A stretch of 64,000 nt of DNA from Turbatrix aceti (taxonomy: Eukaryota; Nematoda; Chromadorea; Rhabditida; Panagrolaimidae), in contig OZ017767.1 in NCBI GenBank assembly GCA_963969345.1, positions 2,356,001 through 2,420,000 of the forward strand, written 5' to 3'. Each line of letters starts with the position of its first letter. Within the stretch, counting starts at the first letter, position 1. The translations under genes and the position numbers were made by a program. Positions 33,950-44,191 of the stretch are shown piece by piece. Under the pieces are notes generated by a model that was given only the letters and a program-made list of their open reading frames with translations, had not been told where the DNA came from and did no database searches.

Positions 33950-36900
33950 TCACAGATTGGATTTCCGCAAAAACTGGGCGACGTCGTGTTGCTCGTCGTA
34001 CTGCGAGTTGTCCCAGAGGTCTTCGACGCACCATTTGTCGCTGCCACCACCGCCGATGCCAGAGACCCCGGCAACGCTCGCGACCGCAGCAGCACCACCG
34101 GTTCGACGACGCTTGGATGGTCGGGGCGCGTCGCCGGATGCTGGCTTGCCGTCTGTCCCGTTGGATGATCCTTCGTCGAAGGTGAAGAGTTCGAGGAGTT
34201 CATCGGTCGCCATGGAGCCCAGCGAGCGGTTGTCTGCGCCTACCAGAACCTAAAAAATATATAAATAAATATATCATTAAAAACAAAATATCGTTTTTAA
34301 AAAAATATCAAAATTGAAAGCAAAAAAAAATAATTTATCTAATTTCATAATTTTCAAAAAAAATATCAAAAACAAAATTTTTGAGCGCGAAGAGCGACAG
34401 TAAAAAATTGAATGAATATTTTTGATTTTTGGTCATCATTATCCATTTTAACGAAAAAAATAGGAAAATAAACCGAAATTAAGGATTTCAATTTTTTCAG
34501 TTCTGTGCATCCAAGCTCCGCCCCAAGGCGTTCGAAAAAAAATAAAAACTCACATTCGCAGTATCCGATTTGAATTTCTGGTACCGCATGACTTTTTCCT
34601 CGATCGAACCCTGCGTAATCAGTCGATACACGTTGACAGTCCGCTTCTGCCCGAGGCGATGTGCACGATCGATTGCCTGAAGGTCCTTGACGGGATTCCA
34701 GTCGTGGTCCAGAAAAATGACGACATCGGCACCCGTGAGATTCAAACCCACTCCACCTATCTGAAACCCCACAAAAAACACATGTACATAAATATTTCTG
34801 ATGTCAAAAAAACCCACGTGAGTAGTCAAAAGCATGAGATCGATGGACTCGTCCCGATTGAAGTGATCCACGACACTCTGCCTGTCTGCAGGAGCCACTG
34901 TGCCGTCGAGTCTGCACGTATGAAATGCCAACTCCCAGGTCACCGTTATCCAGGTAGGCAGCGAGCATGTCGATACTCGACCTCCACTGGCAGAAGATGA
35001 GCGCCCGATGACCGGTGATCGATGGCACTTCGACGCCGTCGGCTGCTTCGGCCACTTCGTTCGATCCATTTCGATCCTTGCTGATTTGGCATTCTGCGAG
35101 GAGTTCTTTGAGCGCGACCAGCTTTCCAGAGAGTTCGAAGGACTGAAAAATGTCGGACGTAAAAAAACACGTACATAAAAAATAAAAAAGTATCTGTTTT
35201 CTATTTTTTTCGTGCTGAAAACAATTCTAATCCTAAGACTGCCAATTGAAATCCTAAAACACATTTTCAAAAAATAAAACGTAAAAAACAAAAAAATGTC
35301 AAAAACTGTTTTTTTTTCAATTGTCAATTTTTTTGGGCAAAATTCTATCGAACGTACTCCAAAAATCCATAATCCAAAAAATGCATTGTATGTAAAAAAA
35401 CCCTTACCTGATAGTGTTTCTGTCCAAAATCGATTTTCTCCTTGAGATTGAGCTTGTTGACGACATCCGCGATGAGGACCGGATGATCGACCAACTTCCT
35501 CAGCGAAATAAGCGTATGCAGGGGTGAAAGCGAGAATTCTTCGTCCTTCTTCGACGCTTCCCTCATCAGCGAGCATCGATCGACGACGGCAGTGTAAATC
35601 TTTTTCTGGAGGTCTGTCAGCTGGCAGAGGCAGTCTTGCACCACTTTTTCCGGCAACTCGGCGAGGACGTCCGTTTTGAGGCGTCTCAGGAGAAACGGTA
35701 AAATCTGGCGATGGAGCAGTGCGAGTGCTTCTTCGCCCTCTTTCGTCTGCGCGTCCGTGGCCTTCGGATTACGGCACGCGAGCATCGGTTTGATGTATTT
35801 CTGGTGAAATGAGGACCTCGTAGACAAATATCCCGGCATGAGAAACCGGAAGAGAGCCCAGAGATCGGCAGGCGAGTTTTGCACCGGTGTACCCGACAGA
35901 ATCAGTCTGTGCCGAGCGACCAGCGATGACACCGCCTCAAAAAGCTGGGTAGTATGATTGCGAATGCAGTGTCCCTCATCCAGGATCACATAATTCCACC
36001 TCCTGGATCTCAGCTCGGCGGAATGACGAAGTTCGTCGTAGGACGCGACAACAATTGGCGCGCGGTGCTTTTCCGGCACCCTGACCTCTTCCATGTGCCT
36101 CAGGGGTTTGATATTCACAAAATACCGTATCCATTCGTTGCACCAGTGATTGACGAGCGTTTTGGGGCAGACAATCAACGAGAAAACTCCTTTGATCGAC
36201 GAATCCTCCGTATGGACCTTGGACAGAAGACACAGAGTCTGAAGTGTCTTTCCGAGACCCATATCGTCAGCGAGGATTCCGTTGAGTCCAAATTTATGGA
36301 GAAACATCATCCAGGTGATGCCTTCGAGCTGGTAGCCCCTGAGGTCGACGTTCTGCTCGAGATTCGGGATATCGGTCGTCGTGAGATGTGGCAGGGATCC
36401 CGGAGCAGACAAAACGTTCAAAAAATTGAGGGACTCACGATACTTATTCGCGATTTCCGGCTGATAGTGTACCGTGACGGAGGGAGTGTCTTTTTCAATC
36501 GGGAGAATAGTCACCATCTTCCGAAATGCTGCAGCCGCGGTTTCGCGGATGACTTCGACCTTGTCGCTGACGGCAGCGAAGGCCAGAGGAGCGAGGAGGG
36601 ATGTTGCGCCGACGAGTTTTTCCTCCAAACTGCTGAGGACGAAAAGGAGCTCACTGGCACCCGCCCGGGCAGAATCATTTTCAATATCGACGGCTAGTTT
36701 TTCAATCGCCGGAAAAAAGAGATTGATCGTCATCGGAAGATTTGACCTCGCATATTCCAGCACAAGCCGACACACCCGGCACCTGGCCGCCGGATTTGAC
36801 GCTCTCAGAAGTTCGCCGAGGATTCCAGCCTGTTCGGGGGTCGGGAGAACCTTCCACTGCTTCAAAACCGCTCGAATGACGTCCACATTCAGCAGGAAGG

Positions 36901-39900
36901 CTTCCAAATCCTCAGTCGACAAATCCAGCGATAAATAAGTCTTCAGAGCTGTGCAAATCTCCTCCACGAGTTTTTCAGGTCCAAAATGGGTGAAACAGGC
37001 GTTGAGGACCATTTCGGCATTTCTAGGCCAATGCGCCTTGTCATCTGGTTCGGGAGGGGTCAGCGAGATGATCGATACCTCAGAATCCCCTTCTTCGGGT
37101 GTCCATTTCGTCAGCGAAGGCGTGTATGACTCAGATTTGACCAGGCCGAGACAAACTTGCCGGATGATTTTCGCGTGAGGACACGGGAGACGTTGGGCTG
37201 TTGCCTGGAGCATCAGAGGCACACATCCCTCGAGAGTTTCCGCTGCCATTCGTTCGTGATCGTCGTTTTCGATCGCCTCCATCAAAGGCCGGATCATTGG
37301 CGTGAATTTTTCAGGTGTGTACCCAAAGTAGAACAGAGCAGATCCCAGGAGAGCATTCACACGGTTGGCATTCGTCCGGATCGTGGCACGGGTGTGTTTG
37401 ATGAGATGGGTGATGAACTGGAATCTCTGTTCAACAGCGGCCGCATTCTGGGGCTTGCAAGATCGTTTTGCGGCTTCAAATGCTATTCTGCAAAAAAACA
37501 CATCAAAAAAGCCCAAAAAAACACGTAAACCATCAAAAAACCCCGAAAATAAACAAACCTGGTGGTCTCGAAGAGATTGTCATCGATAACCTCCGCATCA
37601 CTCGCCTCTTCCGGCTTCGCTCCATTTCTCCGGCAATACCTCATAAATTCCGTGCACTCCGTCGTCAGCGTCTGTACACAGGCTATGACGTCTGTAAAAA
37701 CCTCCGACGCAGAAATAATGGCATTGAGGCACTCAGCGACCAGGGCTTCCGGATAAATCGGCACCGCAGCCGCAGAAGTGGCAGTCGTCGTGTAGAAACG
37801 GAAAAGCCTGGCCCAGCAGTTGATCATGAGTGCCGCGCCGAGGCGATGTGCCAGAACAGTCGACCTCAGGTATGGCACGAAGATCAGCTGTACGGAGACG
37901 TGGATTGGCTGGTCACGGATGATGAGTCCCGAACGGTAGAGAACATCCACGAGAGGAGCGAGGAATCGAGCAAGCATTATCTTGCGTCCCAGGATGACGT
38001 GGGGCCTGTCGGCTTCGCTGACGGCGCAGATTTCGTTGCCACCCATGTACTCGATGGGTTCTGCCTGGATAGAAGTGGGGCCATCGATGTTGAGGAGAAA
38101 AACATCTGAAAAACAAACAAAAATAACAAAAAATTCTGTTTTAGGCTGAAATTGTATCAAAATCAAAAATCTTGGAACGAAAATGAAATGTAACGTAAAA
38201 GTACACAAAGTACCGTAATTTTGTATGATAATGTTCTCAAAAGTAACATTTTTTCCTCTAAATACCGTTACAAAGCAATGGGCCAGTTACGATTTTTATC
38301 AAAACTCAAAACTCTTGGAACGAAAATGAAAAGGAACGTAAAAGTGCACAAAGTTCCATAATTTAGTAATACAACGTTTTTAAAAGTAACAGTTTTTGTT
38401 TCAAATACCGTAAAAAAAGTAACTTTGATTACGACACAGTAACAAAAGGCAGTTTTCATTCAAAAAACCCACGAATTTCAGCCTTTTTGTCGTCAACCAT
38501 GAGACATCCGATCCAGTAGCCTATGGAGTTGTGGAGTGCCTCCAGCTGGGGTAACCTCGGGTAAAACACCGTAACCACGCGATTGAGGATCGCCAGTGAC
38601 GTGTCGAGAAGTTGGCTGGAGTCTGCCGGAGGTGCAAAAAGGCAACACCGGAATAGCATTTTGAGTAGTTGAAAAATGGTCTATAAAAGCAGACATCCAG
38701 TTTTCATTTTTTTTAGTTTTTGTATAAAATCATCTCACATCATCCGACAAAGCCAGTGATTTTGACAGACTAATGCCAAGGCATTCCAGAATCTTGAGCG
38801 TCCGGGTGATGAGTCTGGGGTCGAGGAGGTCGACGAAAGTCCGAAATTCCTCGTCAGAGAGATTCGAATCCGGCTCGACCTGGGCGTAGACGTTTACGAT
38901 TCCGACGAGATCGGTGAGTACCGAGTCAACGCCGTCGCGGAGCTGCTTGAGGCACTCTGGTTGCTTCAACTTCTGCCAGACACACGTCATGACGCTCCGG
39001 ACCACCCTCCTTCTGTCGTCAGGGAGCAAACGTGAGTTTGAAAACACAGAAGCGAGGGATACGATCGCAGCGGAGACGACTTCATCGTTGGGATCGCCCA
39101 TTCGCTCGATCGCGGCGTTTATAAGCGCAAAAAAAGCCGGATTCGGTTCACCGGCCGCAAAGTAGTACTTCAGAACGATGAGAGACGTCTGTCGGCACTG
39201 CCATTTTTTGTCATCCGAAATGCCGAGTAGGACAGTCAGGTGACGATGAACGGCGGCAGTTAGCATCGATTTAGTCGGCAGACGGCACAAAATCACACAA
39301 AGACACTGCGCAGCAGTTTCCCTTACCGGAGCGACGCTATTGGAACCCGTAGCAAAGTCGATGAATCGGTCGAGTGCCAGAACTTCGACTACGCGCAGAC
39401 AAACCAGTTCAATGAGTTTCGGCGTAAGTTGGCTGAACGCGAACGAAACCACCTTGTGGAGAGCCAGGAAGCCTCCATGCCGAGTCTGCCACTTTTCATC
39501 GGCGACATCTTCGATGATCCACGCCAGAAGGTGCCGAAAAGTCAAGTCCTCGCTCGACAAAGTCGTCGAAATCGAAGTCGACGGGGCTAAATCGTCGTTC
39601 GTCGTGGATTCCTGTTTGAGTCGCTTCGAGAGCTCCGTGTCCTCATTCGTCAGTTTACTCTCATCCAGAGTCGCAGGATCGATGTCTGTATCGTGCAGGA
39701 AAGAACGCGAGCTGTACACACGGGATTCGAGATTGAGGTGCTTGTCGACGAGAGTTCGCTGCTCGCGGGTGGATACTTTGACGCCTTTTGCGTTCATTTC
39801 ATCGCCTTCGGAGCTGAAAAGAAGAGAAATTGCTTTTTATGAGACAAAAGCAATAAAAAACCAAAAATACCATAAAAAATACGATTATGAAGTCTGGAAT

Positions 39901-40452
39901 ACGATACAGCAAAGAAACGATACAAAAGTAACAAAGATTACGATACAAAAGGTTCAAAATTGTTACTCGCGAGTAACGATCATTTTTTAAGATAGTACCT
40001 AAATTTTAAAACAACTTGATCTTATTCAACAGTTTTTTTTGCCAAAAATGACCATACTATCAGATTTCTTCAAACGAATTCACAGTTTTACCGTAGAATG
40101 CAACAAAAATTTCACCCAAAACCCGAACTCACCAAAGCAACGGTCGATAAGTGTCAATAATCTGAACGAGATCCACACCATTGATCTTGTCAACCGAATT
40201 GTAATCGTAATCCCCGCAAATCTTGACCGCCGAAGATTCTGCGTTTTCCTGAGCCAGAATGCGTCCAAGCGCATCCGCAGCACTGACTCTCGTATCCCAC
40301 GCCGAATTTTGAAGGTATTTCCGTAGCATTGGCAGAAGGTGGACGTTGGACAACGGCATCTGCCCGATGACAGACGCAGCTTCATTGCGAATCGTGCGAT
40401 TCTTGGATTCGAGGAGACTTCCGAGCTTGACGAGACGGTTATCGGACGACAT
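33950..40452 (-). CDS. BTAF1: TBP-associated ATPase BTAF1 (Mot1), with a 1-nt frameshift in exon 6
   Basis: Eight exons: 40452-40133, 39813-38739, 38680-38473, 38105-37559, 37487-35408, 35142-34818, 34760-34554 and 34249-33950, about 1,686 aa (human 1,849). Mot1/BTAF1 uses ATP to strip TBP from DNA. HEAT repeats occupy the N-terminal 1,050 residues (SAWDTRVSAADALGRI, LALDRFIDFATGSNSVAPVRETAAQCL). The Swi2/Snf2 motor follows: ADDMGLGKTLQT (I), LDEGHCIRN (II), LSGTPVQNS (III), HVGF/IGGVGLNLTGADVV and QAIDRAHRLGQKR (VI), then SMATDELLELFTF and DLWDNSQYD at the end. Exon 6 is 325 nt where a multiple of three is required: HRALIFCQWRSSIDML and RLDGTVAPADRQ are in different frames, with the shift near 34935-34960. 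All other junctions are in phase, so this is either a sequence error or a real lesion. Confidence 0.95.
38150..38365 (+). repeat. Duplicated segment in BTAF1 intron 3
   Basis: 38171-38220 and 38313-38362 both run CTTGGAACGAAAATGAAA, G-AACGTAAAAGT-CACAAAG and T-CC-TAATT. It is a direct duplication about 142 bp apart. The ACGAAAAT core links it to the repeat family of the aquaporin and NCAPG2 introns. Confidence 0.7.
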
Positions 40453-42154
40453 GATCGGACGGGAAATTTTGGAGAGCGAAATAAAGTTCAGGATACCAGA
40501 CTTACAGTTATTTCACCTGGCACCTGGCCATAGAATGAGGAGGCGAAGAGAAGGTTGGTGTGAGATGCTCTGTAGCGTGGGGCGTAGCAGCACCGTCGAA
40601 CACCTGGGATGGGATGTGCTCGTTGTCAGGATACGGAGAGTTTTTATTGCGAGCACCGACACCAAGAGCGTGTATATTTGACGCATTTTGCCAAAAATTC
40701 ATGGGAACGATGAAAAAATGGGCGGAACACAAAAAAATATGGAAAATTGAAAGACAGTTTTTGAACATTTTTGGGGTTTTTTTGCTTGTGATTGCGATGG
40801 GTAAATTATCACAATTATAATACGCTTTTGGGGTTAAAACTGATAAAGTTTGCCTTGATTATGTTGTATAAACCAGTTTTTGAACTGCAGAAATCTTGGA
40901 TAGCAATTTTTGAACATTTGGAGTTTTGCTTCGTTGGATGTAAAATTACTCAAAGTACCAACCAGTTTTTGAACCATAACGCCGAACAACAGTACATATT
41001 TATTAACTGTTCCGTCCTGAGACAACCGTCCTATAATCAAAAATTCCGACAGTTTTTCAATGAAAAAGAAACCGAAAAGCATTTTTTGAACATTTTTGGG
41101 GTTTTGCTTCAGCCCGATTTTGTAACTAGTTTTTCAAAAAAAAACGTTGCTACAGTTAAGACGAAATGATTGTTTTTTCCGTTTTTTTAATTTTTCATGC
41201 TCGGGAAAAATTTTTTGGTGTTTTTGCTTGGTAAAAATCTCATCTACTGAAGCTTCAGTTACAATACATTTTTGGGATTCCAATTGTTAAAATTAGTTTA
41301 TTGTTGTCCAAGTTTGCGATATGATTCAGTTTTTGAATCGCTACGTCACACAAGCGATTTCACCGTACTATTAAAATTTCCAGTTTTTCAAAAAAACCTG
41401 GCCTAATAAAGGCGCAAAATCTTGCAAGTATTTTTGGAATATTTTTGAGGTTTTTAATGCAGTTAAAAAACAAGCCGAAAAAAGTAGCAAAATTTTGCAA
41501 TCATTTTTTAAATATTTATAGAGTTTATTTTATTAGACTGCTGCATGTACAGTTTTTTTTTCTAAAATGACTAAATCTTACAAATCCGTAATTTTAGAAC
41601 ATTTTTTTTTTAGTTTTTCTTGATAAGCGGATGAAAACAATCGCATAGTTACAGTAAGTTTTTGGGGTTCAAAATGATAGAGCTTGTCTGTTGTTAACCC
41701 ACTTTGAGAAAACTTTTTTTCAAAGACATACCAGTTTTAAATAAATTCATCACGATAAATTTACCAGTTTTCGAAAAAATCTACTTGTTGAATCAGTTTT
41801 TGAACCGTAGAAAGCAAAAATCCATGGGAACGATGAAAAAATGTGCAGAAAATCTAGCGAAGCAATTTTGGAACATTTTTTGGGTTTTGCTTGCCCGAAG
41901 TATAAATTTATACAGTTACAGCAAGATTTTGAGATTCAAAATTATAAAACTTGTCTGGTGATTTGAAATCAGTTTTCGAACCCGTAACAAACAAAATTGA
42001 AGAGACCAAGTACAGTTTTTTTAAAAAAACCAACCCCTAAAACCCTAAATCCTCATCCTCTCTCCAAAAGTTCGATTCACGACGTCTTATTTTTTAACAA
42101 TGAAAATAATAGGCCAAAACAAACAACGAGAAAAAAGGGATGAAAAGCGATCGC
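40453..42154. other. Intergenic region between BTAF1 and RPL13 with dispersed repeats
   Basis: No gene is supported. 40690-40800 and 41815-41900 are duplicates sharing CATGGGAACGATGAAAAAATG, and a core TTTGAACATTTTTGGGG followed by TTTTGCTTG occurs about five times between 40.7 and 41.9 kb. From here rightward CAGTTTTT replaces ACTG as the dominant motif (about 18 CAGT against 5 ACTG by eye in 40.7-42.0 kb). Confidence 0.65.
40690..41900 (+). repeat. Dispersed GAACATTTTTGGGGTTTTGCTT repeat units
   Basis: Units near 40763, 40910, 41083, 41430 (weak) and 41870 share TTTTGAACATTTTTGG-GTTTTGCTTG, with CAGTTTTTGAACC often 30-80 bp before. No terminal inverted repeats or coding capacity were found. 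Confidence 0.65.
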
Positions 42155-42848
42155 TTAACGGCGTCCACCTCCAAGTCCTTCTTCGGCTGCTTCTTGCGCC
42201 TTCTTGTCTCGGCGGCCCTTGAGCTTCTGGTCGGCGCGGACACGGCGGAGGTGTCGGAAGACCTCGAACTTCTGGAGAGCCTCGGTGACGGGGATGGCCT
42301 TCTCCTTGATGACGGGCTGGTGGACGGGAAGGATCGCGCCGCGGAGCTGGGTGGCGAGCTTGATTTCCTCAGCAGTGGAATCGCCCTTCTTGGGAGCGCT
42401 CTGCTTCTTGGGGAAGACGATGAGGCGGCTCTGGTATTCCTTGAGACGACGGACATTGGCCTGAAAGTAAGAAAAACCGTAGATTTCAAAATGCACAGTT
42501 AAAAAAACCACAAACCTGAAGACCCTCAACAGACTTGTTCGTTCGGCGGAAGTCGACGGCGATGCCGAAGCTGCGAGCGTAGACAACGCTGATGCCAGCG
42601 GCCTTCAGCTCTTGCAGCGTGAATCCACGACCAAGACGCAGGCGGGTGTTGTAGCGGTTGGTGGGGCAACGAACAACCGGACGGATAAGACCGTCGGCGG
42701 GACGAGGAGCCACAGCAGCGGCCTTGGCGACACGAGCATTGCGTCGGCGAATCTTCCGGGCAGGCTGGTTGAACCACGTCTTGATACGACGCTGCCAGTG
42801 TTTGCGAAAATGATTCGCGGGGATCTGATGATTTCCCTTCAAAGCCAT
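42155..42848 (-). CDS. RPL13: 60S ribosomal protein eL13
   Basis: Exons 42848-42516 and 42460-42155, 212 aa, the family length. Near-invariant blocks are [62 protein letters not shown] and [20 protein letters not shown]. It is a large-subunit surface protein binding 28S rRNA. The C-terminus ends in a Gly/Arg run (GGGRR) rather than the usual Lys-rich tail. TTTTTTGCAG ends 25 bases upstream of the ATG. Confidence 0.98.
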
Positions 42849-44191
42849 GTTGGTCGAGTTCTCGAGCTTACCCTCTGCAAAAAACAATCAATATATATCG
42901 ATAAACCAAATTCAGTTACAAAAACGCGCCATAAGACAAAATAACGCGAAAACAAGCCATACATCCTTGCAAAATGATAAAATAAAGGCACAAAACGCGT
43001 AAAACGAACAAAAACAAAGAAAAACGACGCAAAATTTTATAAAACCGAGCAATGTCGCCAAATAAAACAGTCACACACGCATATAAGATCCAAACTGAAC
43101 CTAAATTCTACTTTATAAACATTAGATAACGAACAAAAATGGCACAAAAGAACAAAAACGATGGAAAACAAGCAAAATCAAGCAAAGCACGCAGAAAACG
43201 CACATTTTGGGCTCTAACACTCAGCGCGTCAGCCACATCCACGAAGTGTTTGGCAAAGTGTGACTGACGAGTTTTGCAGTTTTGCAGAAGCGATCGCGAT
43301 CGTTTTTGATATCGACGGAATATTAGATGAGCGAATCGTAGCTTTTTTGTCCAATTATTGAGTTTGGAGTTCAACGAGATGCAGTTTATTGGAAATATTT
43401 ATCAACCAGCGACAGTAACAGTTACGTTTGAAATAATTGATACTCTCGAAACGAAAATTTTAAAAGATAATAGCGCACGCGGAGCAGTTTTTGTGAGGTA
43501 AAAAAAAGTGATTGAATTTTTTTTTAAATTAAAATGATTGTTGTGTACTGCTACAGACGTTACCGCAGCCGCGACAAATATGTACAGTGTATAAAAATTC
43601 TGAAGACCTTTTCCGAAGATCGATGCTTGATTTTTACGGTACCCAGTTCCTCAGTTATTTACAATTCAATCAAAATTTATTGATACAACGTTATTGTGCA
43701 ACCAAAACCTGACAAAAAACAAACACTGATTTTCTTTCTAAAATGCGCTAAAGTTACAATTTCTATCAAAGAAAAAAAACTGGTAATAAGTAAAAAAGGG
43801 GAAAAATGAGTGACAATCACCGGCAATTTTACAAAACAAAAGTGGAGATATTGACCGAATACGAAAACTATATGTACACGCTGCCAGAAAAAAAACCAAG
43901 CATGAATTAGACCCAATTTCGAGTGAGTGGTGCTTTGTCCTACCAGACAGAAAAAAAAGAAGTAAAAAATGTTAAAGCTACGAAAAAAAGACTGAAACAC
44001 CCCGGAGTCCCCCCAGATCATGCCAGATGATCGGGGCCGAGGTGCAAAAAAAAGTTGTACACACAAATAAAATTGTTGTCCTAGGGAGGAGTTGACTGAC
44101 TGAGTTTGTGGAGGTAATGGTCGGAAAAAAAGAAAGATAAAAGATATATTTACAGTGTTATCAGTGTTTAACGGAGAGGACCTAGGATCGA
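42849..44191. other. Intergenic region between RPL13 and the GTPBP2-like gene
   Basis: No supportable gene. A GC-richer patch at 43190-43340 may be the distal RPL13 promoter. One TCTCGAAACGAAAATTTT unit lies at 43443. The region ends with the 3' UTR of the GTPBP2-like gene. Confidence 0.5.

Noticed and set aside
34946..35176. Microintron explaining the BTAF1 frame change
   Set aside because: The only GT-AG pair near the shift would remove about 12 bp, a multiple of three, and cannot restore frame.
40133..40452. Separate small gene at 40.1-40.5 kb
   Set aside because: Its donor is in phase with the acceptor at 39813 and its HEAT-like sequence matches the BTAF1 N-terminus, so it is BTAF1 exon 1.
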